A stretch of 64,000 bases of DNA from Bufo bufo (Eukaryota > Chordata > Amphibia > Anura > Bufonidae). The stretch spans positions 154,437,565 through 154,501,564 of the forward strand of contig NC_053391.1 of the NCBI RefSeq assembly GCF_905171765.1. Reading direction: 5' to 3'. The notes beneath the pieces are model-generated. The model did not search any database. It had not been told where the DNA came from and was given only the letters and a program-made list of their open reading frames with translations. Both the position numbers and the translations under genes were made by a program. This document shows, piece by piece, positions 21,681 to 32,883 of the stretch; the first letter of the stretch is position 1; each line of letters starts with the position of its first letter.

Positions 21681-22550
21681 TAGGACCCAGGTTTTTCTTC
21701 TCTCCTTTCTTTTCCTTTTCTTCTTCCTCCTCCCCTCTTTTTTTTTCTCTCTTCCTTCTTCTCTACTTCTTTCTTTTCCTTTCCTTTCCTTTTTTTTTCC
21801 TTTTTCTCCTTACTCCTCCCCTCTTTTTTTTTCTCTTCCCCCCCTTTTTTTTCCTTCCGTTTCCCTTTCTCTTATCTTTTTTCTTTCCTTCTCTTTGCCC
21901 CTTTACATTATCTCAAAGTAATAAAAAAAAAAATGGAAGAAGAAAACACCAGGAAACAACAGACAACAGAAAAGCAGTTATCCAATATAAGTAGATCTCA
22001 CCACAATTTACAGAGGTCCCAAGAAGAAAAAGGGGCACTTGAGGTCCAAGGGAGGTTAATTTCCAAACTGAAGAGTCCAATCTCAAGGGAAGCAAAGGAG
22101 CCTTGATCTTGTGCAAGTTTTATTCCAAGGCTGAGAAGGAGGGGGGAGGAAAAACAAACAATGAGCATGGATTCAAACTTATAGAACAGAGAAATCAGGC
22201 ATCCCACCAGGTCCCTCCAAGCCCCAAGAAGCTATAAACAACATAAGGGTGCCTGCTGACTGGGAGAAGCAAACCACAACATCAAGGACACAGGTCAGAG
22301 CACAGGTCACTGCAAACACAGAGGCGGTAGGAGAGAGAGCAAGGCAGAAGCAGCCGGGTGAGCGGAGCAGGAAGTGCAAAACAAGCAGGCATCAGTAGAT
22401 AATACTTGCTCCTTCTCAGGTCTTGAGCCCAGCGGGAGAAATCTCAGGCTTCAGGCACATAGACAGCACTCCCATTTCCATTGCTAAGCGGCATCAGAAT
22501 CACAAAGACAGACAGGGGGAGGAGTAGGGCGCGACGTGGCGTCCTCACGT
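21681..22550 (-). other. L1 5' region with a polypyrimidine tract
   Basis: No gene. From 21690 to 21905 the plus strand is almost pure T and C (purine-only on the L1 sense strand). The rest, to about 22550, is ordinary sequence that I take as the L1 5' UTR because it leads into ORF1. The far edge is a guess from the start of a minisatellite. Confidence 0.5.
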
Positions 22551-23034
22551 CAGCTATGACTTTAACAGTGACCTCCACAGCATGCCGCCCCTTAACAGTG
22601 GCCTTCACAGCAGTTCACCCCCTTAACAGTGACCTCCACAGCGGCTGCACCTTTATTAGTGACCTCCATAGTAACCCATCTCCTTAACAGTGATTTACAC
22701 AACGCCCCGTTCCCTTAACAGTGGCCTCTAAAGCAATCTGACCCTTAGCACTGAACTCCATAGCGGACTGTCCCGATAACTGTGACCTCCACAGCAGCCT
22801 GCCCCTAGGGTGGCTAGAGGTCCGGTTTTAGGCCGGACAGTCCGGCTTTTAGACTCCCTGTCCTCCATCCGGCGCAATGTGCTGTCTGAGCGTGAGCTGC
22901 AGGTAGAAAGTCACCCTCCCTCCCATCCCTGCAGCCGACAGAAGTTGATTTTTACCTTCATTTTTTCAATCCCCGTCGGCTCTGGAAAGGAAGGGGGCAT
23001 GGCCTAACCGAGGACCTGGGGGCGGGATTTTTAA

Positions 23035-23770
23035 CCCCTTTAGGACACAGCCTTATTTCACCTTAAAGGGAACCTGTCACCGGGATTTTGGGTATAGAGC
23101 TGAGGACATGGGTTGCTAAATGGCCACTAGCACATCCGCAATACCCAGTCCCCATAGCTCTCTGTGCTTTTATTGTGTAAAAAAAGATACATACGATACA
23201 TATTAAAATTACCATAAAAGAGTCATATATAACTTGTGTGACCAGAGAAGAGTCATATTTTTAAGCTCTGACTTATCTCAGGTTAATTTGCATACGTATC
23301 AAATCGTTTTTTATACACAATAAAAGCACACAGAGCTATGGGGACTGGATATTCCGGATGTGCTAGTAGCCATCTAGCTCTGGATCCGCTGCAATAATTT
23401 GAATGACCCGCCCGCCCAGCTGACCAATAAGAGCGATCCTGAGAGGTGATGTCACCATCACCTCTCAGGATCGCAGGATGGTGATTAGTGGTGTATTATC
23501 ACACCACCGATCACCATCCTGTTCCGGGTTATCAGGTCCCCAGAGACCTGAATAACCCGGAAACGCAGCAAACCGCAGTTCTGAATTGACCTGCGGTTTG
23601 CTGCGATCGCCGACATGGGGGGGTCACAGGACCCCCCGGGCATTTAGCCAAGGTGCCTGCTCAATGATTTGAGCAGGCACCGGGTTCCGATCACCACCCG
23701 CCGTGTTTGTCATGTGTTCTTAAGTACCAGGACAACATGCCGTACCAGTACGTCATGTGTCCGGAAGAGG
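23035..23770. mobile_element. Non-autonomous piggyBac-like MITE
   Basis: The left side has TTAA (23031-23034) followed by CCCCTTTAGGACAC. The right side, reversed, has TTAA (23771-23774) followed by CCTCTTCCGGACACATGACG. The right terminus resembles the piggyBac end at 42957. The right 370 bp share further blocks with 43000-43300 (CGATCACCGCCCGC-like, GCGGCAAACCGCA-like, ATCCTGAGAGGT). Confidence 0.75.
23063..23385. repeat. Half-MITE with hairpin inside the piggyBac-like element
   Basis: It begins at TTAA with AGGGAACCTGTCACCGGG, a terminus I recognise from frog MITEs, but the matching other end is absent. Two arms at about 23108-23200 and 23290-23385 are inverted copies (CCCCATAGCTCTCTGTGC against GCACACAGAGCTATGGGG). 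Confidence 0.7.
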
Positions 23771-23880
23771 TTAAGTCTGTCTTTTAAGGGTGGCCTGAAT
23801 GGTCACCCTACCTATCCCCTAAACTGTGACCTCCACAGTACTACGCTCCCTTAACAGTGTCATCTACAGCGCCCTCCCCT

Positions 23881-24840
23881 TTTAAAGCTGACCAACAGCA
23901 GTGAAGAAAAATAGCTGGGTTGTTATGGAAACCTGGTGTAAAAACTGTGTGTATGTGAAGACTAAGGGCCTGCGAGCTTCTATTGGCTGATAAGGGTCAT
24001 GTTACCAGGATTCTATTGGCTAATGCATTTTTTGGGAATATCTCAGGAATGGTACTTGCTAGAGAGCTGAGACACGGTCTAAAACCTTCCCGGAAACCTG
24101 ATTTACCTGTGTGCCAAATTTTCTGTTAATTTGATCATTCTTTTTGGTATATTAAAAGTACAATATAATTAATCATGAGACAAGACTTTATGATGTAAGC
24201 CATGATGTAAGGTCCTGTCTCTTCTCTCCCTGTCTGCCTGCTTTTCTGTATTGTACACAACACGCCCAATTCTTCTTTGGAATCCTAGGATTCCCCTTCA
24301 CTCTCTCTGGAAATAAGTTTGATTGATTGATTTCTGACTGTTTTCTTGACTCCCTACGATCATTTTCCTGGGAGACAGCATCACACACAGCCACCCTCAT
24401 TCACGGCGAGCACATAATGACATTCTACTCGTTCTGCTAGGACGCCTCCCTGCCTGCTGCAGCACTAGTTGGTTCATCCAGGCTGTCAGCCTGGGAGCCA
24501 ATCACGGCAAGCCCTTTCCCCCACTTCCTCTCAGGGTCATGTGATACCCCTTCTTCTTCCTCCCTAGTGCTTTTTTCTTGCTGAAATGTGCACTAAAATG
24601 GCGCTATGCTCCATTTTAGTGGATTTATCCGAAACAAACCTAGAAAGATTTGGGTTCATCTGCCATCCGAAAAATAAAGTTCAAACCAATCTGGTTTGCT
24701 CATCCTTAAAGGGTACTAAATGTTGCATGCAGAGACTTAGATTTTGTTTTTCTTATGATCATTTACGTACATAAAAATCATAGCAAAACTCAGAATGGGT
24801 CCCTAATACTATAAGACATATAGCCAAGTATGCTACCTTT
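23881..24840. other. Unassigned noncoding stretch
   Basis: No coding pattern, RNA gene or clear repeat termini were recognised. Short open frames here lack any family motif. Confidence 0.5.
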
Positions 24841-24841
24841 T

Positions 24842-25195
24842 AGATTTCCTTTTAAAGTCGTTGTCCGGGTAATGCTCCCATTTACTCATTTACCATGTCC
24901 GAGTGGAGCATTGAAGCATTTCTTGCTCCTATACTTCCCCTTGCCCTATGCTGCATCGTGCAGGACAAGGGCTTTTTCTTTACTACTAATGACATACTGG
25001 GCTTCACATAGATATGTTAGGCGGAGACTTCTGCCTAGCAGTGAGCCTGTTGATGTCACCGTCACAAATGTGCAATATTTAGCGCTGCCCTAGGCTGTTT
25101 TACAGGTTAGGGCAGTGTTAAACCCCGACCATTAGTAGTGGTGACGTCATCGGGATCACTGCAACGTGGCAGCCTCTGCCTAGTATACTGATTAA
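24842..25195. repeat. Foldback MITE
   Basis: The left part begins TTTTAAAGTCGTTGTCCGGG, resembling a common frog MITE end. The arms at about 25015-25093 and 25106-25190 are imperfect inverted copies around a centre near 25100 (GCGCTGCCCTAGGC against AGGGCAGTG). Confidence 0.6.
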
Positions 25196-25639
25196 AAAGC
25201 CAGTGGAGTTTAAAGAACCGGACTTGTGGTGCCGAGTGTGATTTCGTGGAGGTGGCTGAGTGTGGTTTGAAGCAGAGATCCTTGAAAGTTAAGTACTTGC
25301 ATTTTAGTACTGCCATTTTAAACCCTTTTTTTTCTCAGCTGTGTACTGCCATTTAAATCCATTTTTTTTTCTCTGCTTGGTTAAGGGGAGTGGCTTGTGC
25401 TTACAGGTGCTATAAATTAAACCACTGAACTCTCCTAGAGCTTGCTCTACATGAGGTTTGCTGTACCAAGTGGCTGCTGATTAAGTGGAGTTTAAAGAAC
25501 CGGAGTGCAAGACAAGGAGCAATAAACCAAGGTTTGATAGAATTTCCTTGTGTGTTGTTGGTTTAATTCTAGCTAGTCCTCAAACTACAGCAGACAGGGT
25601 CAAATTCTAACTCATATTTACTGTTTTCCTACTTTACTG

Positions 25640-26636
25640 TTCATCCCCATTTAAGCATGTGCTCCATGGACAACTAAGTGTGTGTCCTGTGCAATGTATG
25701 TGTGCCTTGAAGAGCCTTTTGATGGTGAATACAATTGCACTAGATGCAATCATGTTGCATATTTGTAAGCCCAGATCTTGGATCTAAATAAGCAGCTTGA
25801 AATTCTCAGGGGCATCGCAGACTTGGAGAGAGGCTTAGACCTCACTGTACAGGTACTTACTGGGGTTAGTGAAATGGAGGTGGGAGGAGGAGGACACGAT
25901 CAGGAATATTAGGTAAGCAGTTGGGTTATTGTAGGAGGAAGGGGTAGAGGGAAAACTGCCAGGGAGGCTTGTCCTTAGCTGGCACACCCTAGTAAATATG
26001 CCTGTTTGGCTGATATTAAGGATGAAAGCCAGGGTCAGCAACACTGCAGCAGGCCGTTTCTCTTAGCAACCAGGAGGATGACCGCTGCAGGAAGGATGGG
26101 AAAAGGAGTGCAGCAAAGGTCAAGCAGATGCTGGTGGTAGGGGACTCTATTATTAGGTGGACAGACAGGGTCACCTGTCGCCGAGACCGTTAAAGACGAA
26201 CAGTGTGTTGTCTGCCGGGTGCTCGGGTTTGGCATATTGAGGATCGGATTGACAGATTTCTGGGTGGGGCTGGGGAAGACACGGTGGTCATTGTACACAT
26301 TGGCACCAATGACAAAGTCAGTGGGAGATGGAAGGTCCTTAAAAAACGATTTTAGGGAACTAGGTGAGAAGCTGAAGTCCAGGACCTCCAAGGTAATGTT
26401 TTCAGAAATACTACCAATTCCACGAGCATCATCAGAGAGACAACAGGAGCTTAGGGAGTTAAATAAGTGGCTCAGAATATGGTTCAGGAAGGAAGGGTTT
26501 GGGTTCATGGAGAACTGGGCCGACTTCTCAGTCGGTTACAGGCTCTACAATAGGGACAGGCTGCACCTTAATGGAGAGGGTGCAACTGCCCTGGGGGAAA
26601 AAATGGTTAGACGGCTGGAGGAGCTTTTAAACTAGG
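25640..26636 (+). pseudogene. CR1 ORF1: zinc finger plus SGNH-type esterase
   Basis: The first part encodes a Cys-rich finger, CVSCAMYVCLEEPFDG and then CTRCNH (25685-25755), followed by a short coiled coil (DLNKQLEILRGIADLERGLD). From about 26130 an esterase appears: VGDSIIRW with the nucleophile Ser, VVIVHIGTNDKV with the Gly-Thr-Asn-Asp block, and DRLHLNGEGA with the Asp-x-x-His pair. This is the esterase domain of CR1-type ORF1 proteins, whose role in retrotransposition is unsettled. The last 138 codons (26219-26635) are open; a stop after GDRC-like residues near 26193 and a stop in the finger-to-coil linker break it. Confidence 0.88.
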
Positions 26637-28529
26637 ATCTGGGGGATGGGGGTGGGAAGTCATATTAAATAAGGGGGTAGATAGTGTAGATAGAGAGTGA
26701 GTTATGGCTGAGACATGGTTGGACTCTTCGCATGACTGGGCTGTTATTATTGAGTGTTTTACACTATTTAGGAAACACTGGGTCAATAGTAAAGGTGGTG
26801 GTGTGTGCCTATATGTGAGGAGTGATCTGAAGACAAGTGTGAAAGAGGCAATTGTGGGTGCGGATGGTGAGGATGTGGAAACCTTATGGGTGGAAGTTCA
26901 AAGGGATATAAACACTGAAAAAATAATACTTGGTGTAATATATAGACCCCCCCCCCCTAACATCACAGAAGAGATAGAAATGCAAATGCAACTGTATAAC
27001 CACATATAGTGGGCGGCACAGGCTGGTAGAGTGGCCATAATGGGAGATTTTAACTTCCCAGATATTGACTGGGGTCATGGTTCTGCCTCAACCGCAAAGG
27101 TTAGAAAATTCCTCAACTTGCTGCAGGACCACTTTATGGGCCAGTTTGTAGAAGCTCATACTAGGGGCGATGCACTGTTGGATATAGTCATTTCTAATGA
27201 TGCAGAGCTTGTTGGTAACGTTACTGTTCGAGAAACACTAGGTAATAGTGACCACGATATAATTATATTCCCCCTAAACTATAAAAAGCTAACTCTGTGA
27301 GGCAGAGCAAAGACACTGAATTTCAAAAAGGCTTATTTCCCTGGGTTGAGGGCAGCATTTCAGGGCATAGACTGGGAGCAGTTACTGTCACAAAATACTG
27401 AGGATAAATAGGAGAGCTTCAAATCCACATTGAGTAATTGCACAGAAAAATGTATCCCTTTAGGTAAAAAGTATAAACGGCTAAAATTACCCCCCCCCCA
27501 TGGCTTATAGCTTCTGTAAAAAGGGCAATAGAAGACAAAAAGAGAGCATTTAAAAAATACAAATCTGAGGGGTCAGCTGTAGCGTTTGCAGATTACAAAG
27601 GGCTTAATAAAATCTGTAAAAAGGAGATAAAATTAGTAAAAATACAAAATGAACAGTAGCAAAAGCGAGCAAAACAAATCCCCAAAAATTCTTTATTTAT
27701 ATAAATGCTAAAAACCCTAGGTCTGAGCAGGTAGGTCCACTAAATAATGGTAAAGGGGGGATAGTCACTGAAGAGAAGGAAAAGGCAGAGTTACTAAATG
27801 TTTTTTTTTAGCTCTGTACATACAAAAGAAGAGAAAGGAGCTGATATCTCTGGCGGCGGGGCTGTTAGTACATGGCTGTTAGTACATTCAGTGATATACT
27901 CAATTGGCTAACTGTAGAGATGGTCCAAGAGAAGTTAAATAGGGTAAATGTGAACAAGGCTCCGGGTCCAAATGGCTTACACCCAAGAGTGCTTAAAGAG
28001 CTCAGTTCAGTCATTGCTGTGCCCCTGTTTATAATTTTTAAAGATTCTCTGGGTACTGGTACATAGAAATGGCCTTGCGGTTCGCCTGGCGGTCGTTTTT
28101 GCGCAAACTTTGCTCGTTCGCGGATCGCCGAACGGGCGAACATATGACGATGTCCGCCGGCACCATATTCTTTTACATTGTGAAGAACTTTGACCCATGA
28201 CACATCCATCAGGTGGCACAGGACAGCCAATTGAGACGTTTCAGCACATGGACATACCCCCTACCTTATAAATAAACCCGATATGGCCGCTATTTTATAT
28301 TCAGTCTTTTGCCAGAGGTGTGGGAGTGTGGGAGAGGTTCCTGTGTGGAGCAGGGACAGACTGTTAGGGACACCAAACGCTAGCTAATAAAGCCACAGAA
28401 GTCAATTTTAGGACTGGTATAGGTGTGCTATAAATAGGTGTGACTTACTGAGGGGTGTAATATACTTATAATATAGTTTCTAACATAGAAAGTATATTAT
28501 AGTGCAATTGTATTGTGCAGCAGTTGTGT

Positions 28530-29320
28530 GCGATTCACAGAGTGACAAACGAACAAATAATTTCTACTGGTGTGATATACCAGTTGCCCCCCCAAAAAAG
28601 TGATTGAAGCAGGGGTGTTATATAGTGATATTTAGAAGAATATTCGTCATATATTCGCAAATTTTGCGAATTCGAGATTATTTTATCGTATGCGAAAAAT
28701 CGGCAACGTAAAAATCACGTAATGCGAATTTGTAACGCAAAATAGAGGCGTGGGTCACTTTGGCTACATTTTTCAAGCTGGTATAAGTTTCCTGAGACTG
28801 GAGAAAATGGTTGGCACGGCAGAACGTTAGAATAGCTTTATATATGCAGATAGAGTCAAGTGCTCTAATATATTCGCGATTGCGCTAATCACACATTTTA
28901 GCAGGTCTGACTACAGATTACTGATTGGTGCACTAAGTATTGTGGTGAACTTGACATTGCTTCCTTCTCATTGGCCCACAAGCAAGAAGTAGAGAGGAAT
29001 CATGTGTTCAGATGGAAAAAAAATGCAGAATTTTTGATATAACGAATATATATCACTATATTCTAAATATTCACAAATTTTCGAAGTGGAGATATTTGCT
29101 ATAAAATTCGCTATTCGAATATTCGTGCTCAACACTAGTGTTATATACCAATAATATACTTTCTATATAGTACATTTAGGTAGTGCAGCATTTGTTTGTG
29201 GTTTTGCTGCGTTACCGCAGCTACACAGAGTGACAAACGCTATTGGAACAAATAATTTTATCTGGTGTGATATACCATTTGCCCCCCAAAAAAACTGATT
29301 GAGGCCGTGGTGTGCTATAC
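28530..29320. repeat. Repeat unit in the hAT D 5' leader
   Basis: A segment with ACAGAGTGACAAACG, CAAATAATTT and TGGTGTGATATACCA followed by GCCCCCCAAAAAA and TGATTGA is present at 28530-28622 and again at 29225-29310. The second copy lies beyond the MITE inserted at 28623. Confidence 0.8.
28623..29137. mobile_element. hAT-type MITE in hAT D with a perfect 8-bp duplication
   Basis: 515 bp between GTGTTATA copies at 28615-28622 and 29138-29145. The reverse complement of its right end begins TAGTGTTGAGCACGAATATT, and its left end begins TAGTGATATTTAG. It is CGAATATT-rich, like the MITE at 14945-15775. Confidence 0.93.
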
Positions 29321-31769
29321 CTTCTTCCACAAATACTGCTCTACTATAGGGACTTTTGTCACAGGGTGATTTTGAAAATGGCAGGCAGAGGAAGAGGCAG
29401 GCCATTCCGCAGGGGCAGGTGCACCAGACCGGAGCCCAAGTGGGAAGTTGCAGAAAGTGCGTGCGATTACGTCAAAGGACGCAGCAGACTTGGTTGAGTG
29501 GCTCACTCAGCCTTCTGCTTCTGTGCCCTCCTCATCCTCTCTATCTGCACCCTCTTCACTCTCTGCTGTGTGCACCCCCATAGACACCACCACCACCACT
29601 ATATTCCCACTGCTCGAGTCAAAGGAATTATTTTCCTATCCATTCCAAGACCTTACCGATACGCAGCCATTCTTGGCATCGGATCAGGAAGAGGAGGTAT
29701 CAACGGTCGCCACCCAGCAGTCTGACGTACCCAGATCAGCCCAAGGAGGGTGGTCCCTGCTGTTGCTGCCTACTTCGAGATCTCTAATGTCAGTGGTGGT
29801 AAAGGTGACGATGATGACGTGTCGATGGATGTCACGTGGGTCCCCACAAGAGAGGAAGAGGAGGAGAGTTCAGAGGGAGAAACTGAGCAGCAGATAGGGA
29901 GGATAAAGAGGAGAAGCAGGCATAACTTACAGTGCACATGAGGCAAAAAGCAGACTGCTAATGTATCTGGAACGAGCCATCCACCATGCAATGTCACATC
30001 TGGCGCTCCCAGGACACCAGCACATGGCTCCACAGTGTGGCCTTTTTTTTAACGTGTCCTCTGCTGATAATAGTGTTGCCATCTGCAGCCTGTGCTGTGA
30101 AAGCATAAGTCGTGGTAAGCCCAACACTCACCTAGGGACGAACACCTTAAGAAGGCACCTCGCCTCCTATCACTAAGCCCAGTGGGAGCAACACCGTTAG
30201 AACCCAAAAAGCCTCACTCCCGTCGCTCCACGTCCTGCCTCTTCTCCTTCTCCTCTCTCCTTCCATTTGTCCTCCACTCCATCTTCCAACGTGCCATCGC
30301 CGCGTCCATGGCCCAAATGTTTGAGCGTAAAAAGATGATGACGCCGGATAACCCTCTTGCCCAATGACTGACCGCTGGCTTGTCGGAACTGCTAGCCCGC
30401 CAACTACTGCCATATAAATTGGTGGACCCTGAGGCCTTTAGAAAATTTGTGGCCATTGGCACACCGCCATGGAAGTTCCCCGGATGGAAATATTTATCCC
30501 TGTAGGGCATTCCGGAGCTATATGGCGACGTTCAGTGGCAAGTGAATGTATCTCTGGCACACAGTGTCGGTGCCAAGATACATCTGACCACAGACACGTG
30601 GTCTAGCAAACACGGGCAGGGAAGGTACATAATTTTTACTGCCCACTGGGTGAACCTTCTGACAGACGTCAAGCACCCGTGGCACCCATGTGGATTTGGT
30701 GTTACCACCATGAATTGCATGCAGGCCTGCCTCTTCTTCTCCTCCTACTCAATCCTCCGTCTCTCCTCGGCTGACTCCTCCTTTTCCACTGCTACCGCCT
30801 CTTCTGCTGAACCCCCCAAGCTCCCCAGAACATATTAAACGTGCCAGGTGACACGTTGCCATGCTGTGCTGCGGCTGTTGTGCCTGGAAGCCAAGAGCCA
30901 CATCGGTTCTGCACTCCTTTCAGCTTTGCGATCACAGCCGATCAGTGGCTAACCCCGCTCAATTTGACAGTTGGTAAAGTGGTGTGCGACAACGGTGCCA
31001 ATCTGCTGAGTGCGCTGAAACAGGGCAAAATCACACACAAACCGTGCATGGCACACGTCATGAACTTAGTTGTGCCGTGATTTGTTGCCAAATACCCCGG
31101 GGTCCAGGATGTCTTATGGCAGGCCTGGAAAATCTCTGTCCATTTTAGAAGATATTACACGGCCTTGGTTCGCCTTGCTGACGTTCAGCAGCGACACCAC
31201 TTGCCCGTCAGACGTCTGATTTCTGACTGCCCGACGCACTGGAACTCCACCTTGTATATACTTGATAGGCTGTTCCAGCAAAAATGTGTCGTTAACGACT
31301 ACCAGTACGAACTCTGCGGCAGGACAGGTTCTGGGGATCTTGTTTTTTTTTTTAACCGCGCCAGTGGCTGCTCATGCGCGACGCATGCAGACTTCTACAG
31401 CCAAATAATGAGATCAACAAACTGGTCAGTCGCAGCCAGGGCGCCATCAGTGACATCGTACCTTACACCTTCTTTCTGGAGCGTGCATTTTATTGTGTCA
31501 TTGATCAAGCTGTCGAGGAGTAGACATGTCGCAAACATAAAATTTTCCATTCGCGGATGGCGAACACGAATTTCCGCAAATATTCACGAACGGGCGAACC
31601 GCCATAGACTTCAATAGACAGGCGAATTTTAAAACCCACAGGGACTCTTTCTGGCCACAATAGTGATGGAAAAGTTGTTTCAAGGGGACTAACACCTGGA
31701 CTGTGGCATGCCGGAGGGGGATCCATGGCAAAACTCCCATGGAAAATTACGTAGTTGACGCAGAGTGTG

Positions 31770-32883
31770 GCAAGTTGAATTTGCAATGCGATTAATATAA
31801 CCTGCATTAATCGCATTGCGATTACAACTTAGATCTGAGATCCTAATGGTTGTATTGCTAGAATTGCCGAATATAACGAATATAGCACTATATTCTCAAT
31901 CTTCGTTATATCCTAGCAATACAACCATTAAGAGCCCAGCTCTAAGTTGAATTCACAATGCGATTAATATAACCTGTATTAATCGCATTGCGATTACAAC
32001 TTAGGTCTGAGTTCATAATAGTTGTATTGGTCGCGCCGTCACGTGGTAAAGGGGGACGGGGGTGTGACTCACTGCAGCCTGGTGACTGGTGGGGCGCCGC
32101 GGCAGCTGCCCTTCAGGAGTCTCTGGTGCCGGGAGGAGGAGGTAGGTAGAGCGGCTCTGACTTTATAGACCAAATTATTTTAATAATACCCCAATAATAA
32201 TAAGTTAATAACCTAACCCCATTCATAAATTACTGTGGATTATTATAGAGATGGCCCCAGGCCAGGAGACATAAAGGGTTGGGTTGAACTGTGGGCTGGG
32301 GCCACCCGGCCACATTTACTAATCTTTGCTCAGGGGGGCCCACCTAAATATAGACCCACATGGTGTGGACTGGTCATTTTTACTAAGGAATATAGTTTAA
32401 ACGTTTATGTGCAAAAGAGAAAAAAAGAAGTCAGCTCCAATCAGATATCTGCACATAGACCAAGACTCTGGGTCTATGCAGATATCTGATTGGAGCTGAC
32501 TTAGTGACTTCTTTTTTTTCTCTCTTTATCTCTTTATTATGGCTTTGGGGGGGAAGGGGGCGGGGGCAGGGGTGACACCATTTTCTACCGCACCGGGTGA
32601 CACCAGCCATAGCAACGCCACTGTAACCATTAGGAACCCAGCTCTAAGTTGAATTTGCAATGCGATTATTATAACCTGTATTAATCGCATTGTGATTACA
32701 ACTTAGATCTGAGTTCCTAATGGTTGTATTGCTAGAATTGACAAATATAACGGATATAGCACTATATTCTCAATCTTCGTTATATTCTAGCAATACAACA
32801 ACCATTAGGAACCCAGCTCTAAGTTGAATTTGCAATGCGATTAATATGACCCGTATTAATCGCATTGCGATTACAACTTAGTC
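31770..32883. repeat. Tandem array of palindromic units
   Basis: Two alternating palindromes repeat. The first has arms such as TTGCAATGCGATTAATA and TATTAATCGCATTGCGATT (31770-31828, 31944-32003, 32646-32706, 32821-32883). The second has TGGTTGTATTGCTAGAAT-like arms around CACTATATTC (31844-31930, 32722-32815). A middle section, about 32028-32625, has unrelated sequence, so the array was split or partly replaced. Confidence 0.88.
32413..32525. repeat. Inverted repeat inside the foreign insert
   Basis: AGTCAGCTCCAATCAGATAT at 32430 has an exact inverted copy beginning near 32476 (ATATCTGATTGGAGCTGACT), with CATAGACC/GGTCTATG extending the arms around a short CAAGACTC loop. Confidence 0.92.

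Larger units (their letters stand above)
22806..23810. mobile_element. Non-autonomous element with TAGGGTG termini, hAT-like
   Basis: It begins TAGGGTGGCTAGAGG, and the reverse complement of its right end begins TAGGGTGACCATTCAGG. Flanks CCTGCCCC (22798-22805) and CCTATCCC (23811-23818) match at 6 of 8 positions, the two differences being transitions. It holds a nested piggyBac-like MITE and no transposase. Confidence 0.7.
22556..23880. repeat. 31-bp minisatellite interrupted by an insertion
   Basis: About eight units of roughly 31 bp (CTTAACAGTGACCTCCACAG and variable C-rich linkers) occupy 22556-22805, and two more occupy 23811-23880. The interruption is the element at 22806-23810. Confidence 0.88.

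Noticed and set aside
21676..21921. 81-codon frame very rich in Phe, Ser and Leu
   Set aside because: It is a translation of the polypyrimidine tract in the L1 5' region; low complexity only.
29458..29900. Ser/Pro-rich open frames before the BED finger of hAT D
   Set aside because: They overlap the degraded N-terminal region of the hAT transposase in several frames and have no independent motif.
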